From: Sarocladium kiliense
Lineage: Eukaryota > Ascomycota > Sordariomycetes > Hypocreales > Sarocladiaceae
Assembly: GCA_030734395.1 (NCBI GenBank)
Contig: JAUZTG010000042.1
Span: 992,001-1,056,000, forward strand
Reading direction: 5' to 3'
Length of the DNA: 64,000 nt
Below, in pieces: positions 11,876-23,173 of this stretch (position 1 is the first letter of the stretch; the number at the start of each line of letters is the position of its first letter). The position numbers were made by a program, and so were the translations under genes. Below the pieces are notes generated by a model. It made no database searches, was not told the origin of the DNA, and saw only the letters and a list, made by a program, of their open reading frames with translations.

Positions 11876-12798
11876 CTACAGCTTCGACTCCCTACCAGCC
11901 GCCGCAAAGCTGGGACCGCCCACAGCCTTGACAATGCTATCTATAGTGTTGAGAATCCATTGACTTCCCTCATCACTGGCCAGCCACTTGACGCTCTCCT
12001 CGCTCTCACCATCTCGATCGCTCTTCCAAGAACCATCATCCAACGCCTTCCTCAGCCCAAACACGTGCGAGAGCACCTGCGGACCAACACCTGTCTGTGA
12101 CCTCAGGCAGGAGATAGCGACCAATGAGGTGTGAATTCTTCCAACGCTTGCCAATCCAGCACGCTCCTCTGGATCGCTCAGTAGGCCTGCGTAGTTTCCG
12201 TTGAGAATGAACACCGGCAGATCAGGATGTGACTGCGCCAGCTTGTCGAAGAGTTTGTCCTCGAAGGGTCGGTAGACAGAGTCCCAGAGACCGCGGCCGC
12301 GACGGACGGCTGCCTCAATGTTGGAGGAGGTGAATTGGCGAGTGGAAGTTGTTGAGAGGCGAGAGGTGACGGACTCGGGAAGGGAAGCGTGGAAAGCGTT
12401 GAGGCAGTTGATCGAACGAGGGATGCCATTGAAGCTGATGCACTTGAGGCCAACCTCGCGCATAAACTCAGCAGCTTGAACGCCGTCTCCTAGACCCTCT
12501 GGTGCTGCTGTAGACGCGGCCTGGTGCAGAGGAGCGAGGGAGTCGGGGGAGTTAAGGGTGAATGTGGTGGCAGTCTGCGCGATCAATGATGAGCAGGCGC
12601 TTCGCGCAGAGGGAAGCAGCTCGAGAACTGCAAACTTACAGAGATGGCGAGCCATGATCGCGGGCTAATGTTGCGACTGGCCGCGTCCTTCGCAATGCCA
12701 CTGAAAAACTGCTCGACCTGACGCGGTGCAGGGACAGGACCAGGTCGCGCAAACGGCGCGTTGACCAGCGCCTTGAGAGTTGGTGATAGCTTCGACAT
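11876..12798 (-). CDS. AhpD/carboxymuconolactone-decarboxylase-like protein, function unknown
   Basis: The exons are 12798-12640 and 12574-11876, joined in phase 0, giving 285 residues. The short first exon (MSKLSPTLKALVNAPF) begins at the first ATG and ends at a GTAAGT donor. The segment MREVGLKCISFNGIPRSINC resembles the helix-turn region of AhpD-like proteins, where two cysteines and a conserved G-P-R/K occur; this is my basis for the family call and it is moderate. The rest is mainly helical and Ala/Ser-rich, with no signal peptide or membrane segment. Genes of this type are common and single in ascomycetes, but I know no defined substrate. It shares a 397-base divergent promoter with the dicarboxylate carrier. 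Confidence 0.65.
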
Positions 12799-13195
12799 GG
12801 TTGACAGCTGCGACTTCGATGTTGAGAAATGAACAGCAGGTGAAGGCAGGAGAACGACTAGAAGGAATAGAAGAAGAAGGTGATGCGATCGGCATCCGAA
12901 GAAAGGACAGGCGGACGTCAAATGTAGAAGCCGAGGACCCTGGCGACAACGTGATGGTGGAGACCGAAGGATGCCGGATCTGAGCCCGCAGGGTGGGGCT
13001 CCCCGCATCGCAGCGGGCTTCACTTTTGGGGCCGATGCCGACGCCGATGGATGGAGTTTGGGGGGGCGTCACGGGTATCAGAGGTGGGATAAGGGACTGG
13101 TAGTGGAAGGAAAAGCGATGGGTGATGAAGGAGGAGCCTACTTGGACATCTTCAACATCTTTGGTGGATTGCTGTTCAAAATCTACAACGACGAA
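12799..13195. promoter_or_regulatory. divergent promoter region, AhpD-like gene and dicarboxylate carrier
   Basis: 397 bases between two start codons on opposite strands. A plus-strand frame that opens at 12971 runs in frame into the carrier start at 13196, but its upstream part has no family resemblance, so I treat it as leader. No specific site recognised. Confidence 0.4.
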
Positions 13196-14474
13196 ATGGC
13201 ACCGAACGGAAAGACTAAGGAGCCGTTCTGGCTTGGAGGAGCTGCTGCCAGTATGGCGGTATGCTTCAGTATGTTCAGGCTACGTTGAACCCCATTTCGA
13301 TATATGGTACTGACATCACGAAGCTCATCCTCTCGATCAGACAAAGTAGTAAGTTAATTACAACCAGTTTGGTTTGGTCGCTGCTAACCAAACAAAGTCG
13401 AATGCAGGTCACAAAGTCCCAGACAACAATGCTAAAAGCCATGTACCGATCCGCTTCAAGAGATGGTGCGAACATATACCAAAGCCAACTCTAGAGACAC
13501 TGCTAAGACTTCCTCACAGGTATCTTTTCCCTCTGGGCCGGCCTCTCCGCCTCGATCGTCCGACAAAGCACCTACTCGACCGCCCGTTTCGGCGGACACA
13601 CATTCCTAACAGAGAAGCTGCTTGCCTTCACCGGCGAGAAGAAGTTATCCGTCATGTCCAACATCGTATGCGCTGGCGCGTCAGGTGGTCTGGCTGGTAT
13701 CATCGGAAACCCGGCTGAAGTGGTGCTCGTGCGCATGTGTGCTGACGGGGCCAAGCCTGTGGGACAGAGGTTCATGTACTCGAATGTGTTTGAGGCTTTC
13801 ATCCGTACTGCAAGGGAGGAGGGGATTCAGGCTTTTGGAAAAGGAATCACGGCGAATATTGCGAGGAGTGTGTTGATGAGTGAGTATTCCCTGATTGCGA
13901 TGAAAGCTCTCGAGATCGTCCCAGGCTGACATGAGCGACAGATGTGTCACAGATCGCCACGTAAGACCGATCACCACGCTCATAGATAGCGCCATCACTG
14001 ACGACGTTGTAGATATACCTCGGCGAAACAGTACTTGATGGGTAGTCTCGGGCTTGCAGACGATGTCAGGACCCACGCCGTGTCCTCGCTTCTCGCCGGA
14101 ACCATGGCGACCACTCTATGTGCCCCAGCAGACGTTCTCAAAAGTCGCCTTCAGTCCAGTGCCGGACAGAGTGTAAGTAGTGACTCCATGACGGTCCTCA
14201 ATTCTTCGTCCTAACACAAGTCCAGGGCTTGATCGGCGTGCTGCAACTGGGAATCCGTGAGGAAGGCCCGCGCTTCCTCATGAAGGGATGGCTTCCGGCG
14301 TGGCTCAGACTGACGTGAGTTCTCACCTCCACACCGCTACAGATCAACGCACTGACCCGATATAGGCCGCACACAATCTTAACGTTCGTGTTTATGGAGC
14401 AACTAAGACGCCTTACGACGATCGGGCTTCCATGGCTGAAGGTGAACGAAGCTAAAGAGGCGGTTCTCCGGTGA
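13196..14474 (+). CDS. mitochondrial dicarboxylate carrier (DIC-type)
   Basis: Inner-membrane carrier of the SLC25 family, likely exchanging dicarboxylates such as malate or succinate for phosphate. Eight exons: 13196-13268, 13324-13348, 13398-13465, 13520-13879, 13942-13960, 14013-14172, 14226-14314 and 14366-14474; 300 residues, all phases closed. Two exons are tiny (25 and 19 bases), yet both are required to restore the family motifs. Three carrier repeats each have the P-x-[DE]-x-x-[KR] signature: THPLDQTKYRMQV, NPAEVVLVRMCADG and APADVLKSRLQSS. The second repeat (NPAEVVLVRMCADG) is typical of DIC and oxoglutarate carriers. The start is the ATG before APNGKTKEPFWLGG, where family proteins begin. 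The stop is 36 bases from the stop of the convergent regulator gene. Confidence 0.9.
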
Positions 14475-14510
14475 AGGATGCGATTTGCGGTTTGACATGT
14501 TGATTAGAGT

Positions 14511-17092
14511 TCATATACCAATATCGGGCCAGTAGAGCCAGTCGAAGTTGATCATATCCTCCCCTGAGAGTCCACCGAATGATGCCTCAAGATCGTTACC
14601 AGGATGACTGAGCACCTGCTGGATCTGCGCATCCGACATTGTCGAGAACTGGAACATCTCGGGCCACAACGTCTCATTGGCTGGGGGTATCCTCTCTTGC
14701 TGCGGTTGCTGCTCCGTAACCATATTTCTTGTAGGTATGAAGGCCGGCTGAGCCTGCGCCATCTCCACCGCTGTTGTCCCGCTGCTGTACCCGTTGAACC
14801 TGCCCAGTTCGACGCTGTTCACTGTGCGCTTCACAATCTGCTGGAGGTATTGTCCGTATAGGACCGAAAGCCCGTTGCGATGCTTCGTCACTCGTCCGAT
14901 CCGAATAAGGACAGTAGCAGCTTCCTCAATGACATTGCGCACACTGGGTGCAAGAACCGAGTTGCCAGCCGCGTGCGCACTGAGAGCAAGTGCAAAACAT
15001 GCTGCGAATGATATCATGATAGCCGTGTTGTTCGGCATGGATTGAAGCTGCGACTCGCCCTGAATCGCAACGCGCATTACGCTTAACGCAGAAGAAAGTC
15101 CAGCCGTATGGAAGAGGCGCCGGACTTCCAGGGGCGCAGTAGGGTGGTTGATCACGCCGCCATATATGGATAGGCGAGTGTGAGTTACGAGGATCTCAAC
15201 GTATGGGGGCAGGCGGCCCTCTTCGTGGATTGTAAGCATTGGCCATCAGCGGGACTTGGGCATACTGACCGGCATCCTGGATGGCAGTGCCCCATACTGC
15301 GAACCATTGATCGAAGAATTGCTCGATTGCGCTTTGTATTCTGCAAGTGCTCAGTGGAGGTTCCGTCAACGAGAGGAAGGGACAAGGCTCTTACGACTGC
15401 GCGATCAAAGTTCCTTCGGCCGATTCTCTCGAGCTGTCGCACAAAGCGCGAACGGTGGCAAATAGCCCGTCCTGTACGGTCAGTCAATCCAGTGCCTTGG
15501 TCATAATTCCTGCTCGAAACCTACCAGATCTCTTCGAAGCACCGCTATCGATGTCATGGCACCATCCTGCGCATCTACTGCGATAGGAGACTTGTGCCAG
15601 TTGTCGCACTCTTTCAAAGTACGTGTTATGGGAACGGAAAAGGGTCGCCCTCGGGCCAAGGACATGCTGCAGAAGGTGAGTAAGTCATCAACTTGCTAAG
15701 TGAAGGTACGTACCCTCTTTCCAGTACAAATAATGCTATCCAGCATCGCTCTCTGTTCCTGAGGAGTAATTGACCTGTCTCTGACCATGGATCCATGTCC
15801 GGAAATCCATCAATGTCAAGTGCCGCCCGCGGATCCAAGCTGTCAGCGCGGTGAAGAGTCTCTCGCGCCTCTTGCTGGCCAGCCAAATGGTTGAACACCA
15901 CTGACTTCTCTAGTGACAGGTCCATCGCGATTTTCGCAGCCATCGACATATAGGTGCAAGATTCGTCATCGGTGCTTTGCTTGCCGGGAAACATCCAGGG
16001 AATGTTGACTAGGAAAGCCAGGACAATCTCGACTGACTTGTAACGCCCGTTAATGACTCTATGCGCCAGCTTGCTTGCGTGAAGAGAAAGACGTCGGGAT
16101 AAGGCCGCGCCTGTGGGGAGGAAGAGGGCAGATGCCGCCATGATGGAGGTAGAGAGGAAGGCGGAACGAGTTCGAGTGAATTCGGCTGTGTATAGCTTGG
16201 GCGATAGGCCCCATCTCGTGTGAGCGAGCTTTTGGTGAAAGCTACGTGTGCAAATGTGAATACTTTGTCAAGCTATGTCAGGGAGAGAAACTCACAAGTT
16301 GAACAAAGTCGCAGCCTCCTCCTCGGACACCAGTCCAAGTGAGATAGGGTCAATGTCGTCGCCAATGTCCAGATGAGCCCGTGCTGGAGCAAAAAAGGCA
16401 TAGAGATCATCGGGGCTGCACTCTCCCCGAGTACTGAGCGAGGCTCGACGGACAGTCTGCGGCGATCTACCTTGCCGAGAATCCGGCGATGGTTGAAGAT
16501 AGGATGCTCGCGCAAGTAACTGGAGCGGGTTCTCCGCATCATCCACGGCAAGGCTGTCACTGGGCCTGGACGACACAGTCTGCCTCAACCCGAAGCTGAC
16601 CGGCGACGTCTCGGGCTGCTCGTCCTCTGACTGGTCATTGGAGTCGTACTCGCCATCACGATCTCCGCGATTACCGGTCTCTGAGCCTGCAGGAACCCCA
16701 GTGCCATCATTGACCAGCTGTCGTAACTGAGCAAGAACCTGCTGATCCTCGGCAGTCGACTCAGCCCCTGACTGGGCTCTCCTGACAGCCTGGTCGATCT
16801 GATAGAGGGCCTTATCAAGACCACGGCGTTTGCTTTACCCCACGTTAGCGACGCGTCCGATCCACTGTAGCGAATGAGCTGAAGGATCGATCAATGTCTC
16901 AACTCACTTCTTGATTCCCTTCTGGCGGCCGGGCTGATACGATGACCTCACGCACTCGGCATCGAGCCGGATGCATCGGCGACAGCGTTGATGGCCAATG
17001 TCCCAGTTGCACTTGATCTTGCTCCTCCGGCAAGCCAGGCAAGCAGCGCCTCTACTGGCTGAGGCAGTAGCCCCGGAGGAGGGCGCCTCCAT
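14511..17092 (-). CDS. Zn2Cys6 transcription factor
   Basis: Seven exons: 17092-16908, 16832-16296, 16241-15714, 15666-15525, 15471-15395, 15340-15270 and 15220-14511; 749 residues with every phase closing. The N-terminal binuclear cluster is C18-x2-C-x6-C-x8-C-x2-C-x6-C47, followed by a basic linker (GRQKGIKNKRRGLDKALYQI) and a short coiled region. The middle region (SAFLSTSIMAASALFLPTG to RNRERCWIALFVLERG) is the fungal-specific transcription factor domain. A Gln/Met-rich C-terminal tail could activate transcription. The target is unknown. Neighbours are the dicarboxylate carrier (convergent) and an MFS transporter (divergent across 1.06 kb); the latter is a possible target by context only. 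Confidence 0.85.
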
Positions 17093-18148
17093 GGTGATTC
17101 AGATGCGGGTATCAATTGAGCGTAGCATCACGGCCCATCGCGGCCACTCACTGTTGGGCGTTGCATGCAGAAGTGGGTTGGACGTTGCTGGCGCTGGTGC
17201 TGAGGGTCGAGAGTCAAGGGTCAAGGGTTGTGGTGGTGAGCTAGACTTTGGCTGGACTACGGATGCAGCAGCCAATCAGCGCTGTGGTAATGCTGGCGGC
17301 CAAGAGGCTCTCGCCGGTTGCTCTGCAGTTGGGGCTCAATGAGGCCTATGGTGAATGGATATTTCTATGCAAAAGCCATTGAAAACTTCCAACAGACTTT
17401 GCAGCAATTGATCTAGGTGACTACCATAAGTTGTAACGGGATTCGTAGGCCGTCTACACAGCACAACCAAGCCTGTCCCTCGTCCATCCACCCGCAGCAG
17501 CCAAGGCCCGACTGCCCTACACTTGACGATATTTCCCGATTGAGAAGCGAATAGTTCCAAGAGACTTCGCTTAGCACCAACTCGAACCCGGAGTGATGTG
17601 GTTTCAAGATTCAGTCTTAGTCAGGCAAGTTGCATCCAGCGATGAGCAATCTCTCCCTCAGCTACTCCCGAGTTCGCCTCCCAGAAGATGACCGCGACGT
17701 AACGGAGTCATGAAGTAGCGCCGCCGGTCCAGCCCCCCCCCTTCACTCACGCCTCCTTCTGGCTAGTGATTAGTGATTAGGTCCTATCAGCGCAACGACT
17801 CGCGTGGTCCCATGCCCCGAGCTCGCCATAGATAGGACCACAGCGCCCACAGGAAGCCTCTTCGGCCAACACTTCTGAGGCCGAACACCTTCACCCCGCA
17901 TCCAGACCGCTTTACCCCATACTCGAGCCTCGCACTTTCGGCGTCTACCCCAGATCAACGCCCGGTCCAGTTCCCCCCCTCGTGGGGGGCGAGTCAGAAG
18001 CATGTAATTAACTATAAAGACGAATGCCCCGTTTGTGCATTGGAAAATCTCTTCTCCCCAAGTTCTTCATCAGATCTGTTGAACCAAATCATTCCCCCAC
18101 ACCTCGTTTCCCTTTTTCTGAATTTGAAGGGTGTGATCTACATATATA
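17093..18148. promoter_or_regulatory. divergent promoter region, Zn2Cys6 regulator and MFS transporter
   Basis: 1056 bases between opposite start codons. Contains short C-runs (near 17735 and 17975) and two small TA-rich blocks, but no open frame with a recognisable product. By eye I see none of the inverted CGG pairs that mark the two modules further right. Confidence 0.4.
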
Positions 18149-20043
18149 ATGGGAGGCCATCACGACGATCGCCAAGCCGATGCGGCCAAGAATCAGGGGC
18201 AGTGCACGCACATCAACGACGCCGAGACAAACTACGCCGAGAAGCCAATGCCGGTCGAGGACGAGGATGTTGAGCAGCGTGACTACACGGGTGCGGCCCG
18301 GAAGACCGACCCAGAGGAGATTCGCTTAGTTCGAAAACTTGACTGGTGCATCATGGTGAGTTCCGTCACTACCAAGCCCATCTTGGCGGTGCCAAGTTAT
18401 TGACATTCGCACACAGCCACTGCTCATGTTCATGTACTTCCTGAACTATGTCGATCGTAATGCTATCGCGCAAGCGAGACTGAATGGTCTTGAGGAAGAT
18501 CTTGGCATGAAGGGCACAGACTTCAACACTGCCGTCTCAATGTATGTCTACTTCTGGGAGCATGTAATGCCAGCCACCCGATCCTAACTGTATAGTCTCT
18601 TCGTCGGCTACGTCTTGATGCAGGTTCCTAGCAACATGCTTATCACCAAGGTCAAGCCTGGTCCGTACATGAGCGCCTGGATGCTGATCTGGGCTGTTGT
18701 GTCTGGTAAGACATTCTCACTTCGACATAACACCAAATTTCTGCTAACAAGACTCCCAACGTAAAGGATGCGCTGCTCTCGTCAAGAACTTCGGAGGCTT
18801 GGTTGCCGTTCGTTTCTTCCTGGGTATCACAGAGGCGCCCTTCTACCCCGGCGCGACATACATGCTCTCGACATTCTACACTCGCCGTGGTTAGTTCCAT
18901 TGTCGTTCCCAGAAGTCCCTGGAATCACTTTACTGATAAAAGTCTTCAGAGGTTGCTGCCCGCATTGCGCTCCTATACTGCGCTCAGATCCTCGCGACCG
19001 GTCTATCCGGACTGATCGCAGCCGGAGTCTTCGCCGGCATGGACGGACTGAGGGGCATTGCGGGATGGCGATGGTAAGCAACTACCGCACTTCGTCTTCT
19101 TGCCGACGGCTTGCTAATGAAACCCATAGGCTCTTCATTGTCGAGGGTGCAGTGACTGGCGTGGTCGCTCTGTTTGGCTTCGTCTTCCTGCCCAACACCC
19201 CCCTGACCACCTGGTGGCTCAATGATCGCGAGAAGGAGCTCGCCCACTCCCGCATGGAGAAGGACAAGGTTGCTGATTCCGACGACCGCCCAGCGTCTGC
19301 TATGGATGGTCTGAAGCAAGCCTGTCGTGACAAGCGGACGTGGATGTTCTGCCTCATGCAGAACTTCCACTTGTCTGCATGCTCCTTCAACTCCTTCTTC
19401 CCAACGTTCGTCAGCCCTTTACCTTCAATTATCTCTACATACTAATAGAAACGATCATAGTGTCATCAAGACCCTTGGCTTCAACACTACGATCACTCTC
19501 CTGATGACCTGCCCTCCCTTCATCTTTGCAGGTGCCGCTGGTATCGCCTTTGGATGGAGCTCTGGCCGCCTCCACGAGCGAACCTGGCATATCACTGCAG
19601 GCTTGAGCATTGCTGTTGTTGGCTTTGCTGTCGCAGCCGCAACACTCAACACAGCAGCTCGCTACGTCGCTTGCTTCATCTTCGCAATGGGTGCTTACTC
19701 TGTCAACTCCGTTATCATCGGATGGGCATCGTCCACGCTATCCCAAACGAAGGAGAAGAAGGCTGTCGTTCTGGCAATGACCAATGTCGGTGGACAGGTA
19801 TGCAAACATTCACTTTCAAAAAGCTTTCCTCATAGCTAACAATACATCCAGATCGGATACATCTACGGTGCCTACCTCTGGCTCGAGTTTGACAAGCCCC
19901 GCTACGGTATTGGCTTTGGTACATCCGCCGGCTTCGCCCTCTTGTCTCTGGGCTGTGCCTGGGTGATTCGAAGCATGCTGATTAAGGAGAACCGTAAGAT
20001 CCGGGCTTCGACATCGGAGCATGTCAACCTTTACGGATACTGA
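18149..20043 (+). CDS. MFS transporter, allantoate permease (Dal5-like) family
   Basis: Plasma-membrane proton symporter for an organic anion or vitamin-like solute. Eight exons: 18149-18355, 18417-18541, 18596-18705, 18767-18889, 18950-19073, 19130-19405, 19461-19797 and 19852-20043. A hydrophilic N terminus ends in RLVRKLDWCIMPLLMFMYFL, then NYVDRNAIAQARLNGLEEDL, the family hallmark. Later segments FFLGITEAPFYPGATYML and LFIVEGAVTGVVALFGF also match. About twelve membrane helices are expected. The substrate cannot be read from sequence. The divergent Zn2Cys6 gene may control it. Confidence 0.88.
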
Positions 20044-20318
20044 TTCAGGATCCGCGATTGAAACGCGGACTGGAGAAAGATAATTCGGTCAAGAATGAAA
20101 TTATGGGATGCGAAAACATAAGTTAGAGAGGCGCGGAGGTCCGCGATAGGCTGAGAGGGGGCCCGGTCAACAGAACACACTAGTGTGAACAAGAAGATAT
20201 CCTGACTATTCTATCATCAGACCACACTTGCCTGGTTCCGTAATGTGATGTATTCATACGTAACGTCAATCAGACGATCTAAGTCCAAGATCTAGTATAG
20301 GGGCCGTGTCGTTGCCCG

Positions 20319-22547
20319 TCAAGTGCTGGGACCAGCGCTTCCCATGTAATCTCTCCCATCTTGTGTAATGCCTCCATATGGGTTGAAGTGAAAGTCGCCT
20401 TGCATAAACGCCGTTAACTCCATATCAAAGACCTGGCCAGGCATCGCTCCAGGCTGCATACCCCCAAAACGTGCAGCTAGCTCACCATTGGCGCCACTCG
20501 GTAACACGTTTGCCATCTCTCCGATTATGGACCCAGGCATCGGTGATTGTTGGAGCACTGGCTGCATGTTGGCGTATTGTGGGATGTTTGGCGCTCCTGA
20601 GGTTCCCATGGATTGTGGTGCCCCCATTAAGGTCCTGTCTGAATCTGTGTGGGTAGGAATCGCAGTCGTTGCAGCACTCGTATTAGCCTTCGCGGGACTC
20701 GCCCCGGGTAAAGGCGTTGCGATCTTCTGCAAGCCCTTCGCCCATGTACTGCTGGTAGGCCATGCTGCATGTAGAGTGCCCAAGGCTTCTAATGACCGTT
20801 GAGCCATCATCTGAGCCCTGTCGGCGAGCTTCGGGCAAAGAGCTGGATAGCGCCAGAGGTATGAAGATACTGAGCCACACATATAAATGCAAAAGACAAG
20901 AATCTGTGGGAACCCTTCATCAGGAGCGCGCATGCTCAGAAATGCGTCTATCTGCTCGTGTAGTTGCCAGACATTGTTAAACAACTCTTCAGACATGTGT
21001 TGCCAGAAACCTGGAGGTGCAGCCCCGTGGGTATCGTAAGATGTGCTCGATGGGATTGGATAAGCAGTGGCGGTACTTTGCTCATTGGCATTGGCCATAG
21101 TTGGTGTCGAAGGCTCAAAGCGCTCAGTGACAGGTCCTGGAGATAGTGCGGCGAGCATCTCGTCAAGGTAAACGCGTCGCGCGACGATGTTGGTGAGTCT
21201 TAAGACCATGGTGACGGCCAGATATGCCAGATCAAGAGATTCCGACTTCCAGCCCCTCAAGTTCCAGACTGAAAAGGTATGTTCTGGTGGGAGATGCTGT
21301 TCCCATCTATGAAGCTCATCTGCCGATGCCTGATATTCGCTCTTCGGATCCCATGGAGGCGCCTTGTTTATTGTAGACTCTGGCCTGCTGGCTTTGCGAG
21401 AGACAGCTCCCCAGAGACTGTGAGCCTGTATTAGTGTCGCAAATAGACACCGTGTCGGTGTAGTTGCGAGCTGAGGTTGAGCAATGGCAGGCGGTGTTCC
21501 AGCGAGAGCTGCGCGATCTGCTGGTATGCTTCCGAATGCAAAGTCTTTCTCATTGCACGGGAGTAGAGTGGTGATGTCTTCCAGAGGGAAGGGAGCTGGC
21601 GTTTTGTAACCTGAGTGAAGGTTCTCTTGACTTTGAATCATCCAGAAGACTCGCCGAGCGCTTTCTTGCTGAACGATATCTTCGGCGCTGCTGTTGGGCT
21701 TTAGGTCGTAAGACTCCTCACAGTGTAGGCGTTGAAGAGCCGCCATCCTAACAGCGATACCCATGTCGATGGAGGATCGCTCTCTATCACCATTGCCCCA
21801 TTGTGAGATTGAAAGGAGGAAGAAAGCCTGCAGTCGTTCGAGCGATGACTTGTACATTTCCCCCGGAACCATCAGTCTGGCCACCTCAAGGAGGTGGTCT
21901 GTCGCCTGCCTGGCACCTCCATACCTTTTCGTGAGGGATGGCGTGAACCGCGCAGAGATAGAGAGGATGCAGCAGATGAGGAAGCTGCTGACGCTTTCGG
22001 GCTGCCGAACCAGCTTTTCTAGAAAGACAGCTTTGGGGATGAAACCGAGTTGGAAGTACGAAGTCACAAAGACGCGACATCCTTCGACAACCTCATCAGT
22101 GGGCGGCAGGATCTCTTCACGGCTCAGGCTTGGCGTCGAAGCAATTGATGTGAAGAACCGGCTACCGATCTCATGCTGGTGTCTGCCGGGGCTGTAATGT
22201 GATGCAGGCGACGACGTCTTCGCATGATCAGCGCTGTCGGACGGTGCTGCAGGGACTGGTCTCCGTCGAAACTGCCGATCGACGTCCTTCTCCCCACGTC
22301 GAGGGAACAAGCATTCCTTGGCCGCGTTGCCGCCAGCCAATCTGCATGCTTCGCACGGAGGTTCTGATCCTTCGTGGACACACTTCGTGCGCAGCCGCCG
22401 GCAGCGCCGGCAAGCGACCGTGCCGCGACGTTTCACCGGTGGGATGGCCCCCTCAGCCGTTGCCGTCCCTTGCTTCGGCGGCTGCTTGTGCCCCAATGCC
22501 GGTGCCGTTGCCGGAGACGGGCGGGTCTGAGCATCTGCAGACTCCAT
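20319..22547 (-). CDS. Zn2Cys6 transcription factor with widened zinc cluster
   Basis: Single open frame of 742 residues from the ATG at 22547 (MESADAQTRPSP); the frame stays open to an in-frame ATG at 22673, so the start could be 42 residues earlier. Zinc cluster: C46-x2-C-x6-C-x8-C-x2-C-x10-C79, then a basic stretch (RRGEKDVDRQFRR). The last spacing (x10) is longer than the usual x6-9. The fungal-specific domain covers roughly residues 150-520 (SSFLICCILSISARFTPSL; ARRVFWMIQSQENLHSG). The C terminus is rich in Pro, Met, Gln and Gly and may be an activation region. No introns, unlike most genes here. It is convergent with the MFS gene at 18-20 kb and lies downstream of the MFS gene at 23-25 kb; target unknown. 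Confidence 0.82.
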   Translation of the reverse strand: MESADAQTRPSPATAPALGHKQPPKQGTATAEGAIPPVKRRGTVACRRCRRLRTKCVHEGSEPPCEACRLAGGNAAKECLFPRRGEKDVDRQFRRRPVPAAPSDSADHAKTSSPASHYSPGRHQHEIGSRFFTSIASTPSLSREEILPPTDEVVEGCRVFVTSYFQLGFIPKAVFLEKLVRQPESVSSFLICCILSISARFTPSLTKRYGGARQATDHLLEVARLMVPGEMYKSSLERLQAFFLLSISQWGNGDRERSSIDMGIAVRMAALQRLHCEESYDLKPNSSAEDIVQQESARRVFWMIQSQENLHSGYKTPAPFPLEDITTLLPCNEKDFAFGSIPADRAALAGTPPAIAQPQLATTPTRCLFATLIQAHSLWGAVSRKASRPESTINKAPPWDPKSEYQASADELHRWEQHLPPEHTFSVWNLRGWKSESLDLAYLAVTMVLRLTNIVARRVYLDEMLAALSPGPVTERFEPSTPTMANANEQSTATAYPIPSSTSYDTHGAAPPGFWQHMSEELFNNVWQLHEQIDAFLSMRAPDEGFPQILVFCIYMCGSVSSYLWRYPALCPKLADRAQMMAQRSLEALGTLHAAWPTSSTWAKGLQKIATPLPGASPAKANTSAATTAIPTHTDSDRTLMGAPQSMGTSGAPNIPQYANMQPVLQQSPMPGSIIGEMANVLPSGANGELAARFGGMQPGAMPGQVFDMELTAFMQGDFHFNPYGGITQDGRDYMGSAGPST

Positions 22548-23173
22548 CTCTACCGCGCAGATATCATGGCCGATGCCTTTGTTTGCTACAGGGTGATGCT
22601 GATTGCTGGAGATGGAACCTTGCCGGCAATGACGTGGGTACGAGATTAGTGCTGGTTGCGTGCCCGTGCGCACCTTTTACGAAGACACACGCGCGTTGTG
22701 AAGGGCACACTAGCTCGACCATGTAGCAGGGTCCCGTACTTGATGACTTTCACCATTCCGGAAGTCTGTGTAAAACAAAGTTTGGACAAGGATTTGAGAC
22801 AGGGAACATTCCGATCATACGTGGCTGTCGTCGGTTGCTCGCCTAGATTGAACTCAGCTCGCACAGCATAATGTAGACTGATACCAACATTGCAGCGGGC
22901 ACGACTCGGACCAACGAAACATCTCATTTGGCTTGTCGCACCCGTTGCAAGGAAGGAAAGTCGGTGAAGTCCTCCTTTCAGTCCACTGAATGCTGCATGA
23001 GTCCTGGCATCTAGTCAGTCGGCTATAAATCGATATATGACGATGTCCCTGTAGTCAGAAGCTGTTGCTGGAAGACGAACCCGCAGTTAAACTATGAGCG
23101 TAGTGGAAAGGGTCCATGTATACGTGGCATTGCCAACAATCTGAGTATGAACACAATTCTTCCTACTTCCTAT
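22548..23173. other. upstream region of Zn2Cys6 regulator
   Basis: Promoter region of the minus-strand regulator and 3' flank of the next minus-strand transporter. The first 126 bases may be coding if translation starts at 22673. No other feature seen. Confidence 0.4.

Noticed and set aside
22199..22726. 175-codon plus-strand frame opposite the Zn2Cys6 regulator N terminus
   Set aside because: It is the complement of the Cys/Arg-rich zinc-cluster coding region and has no independent support.
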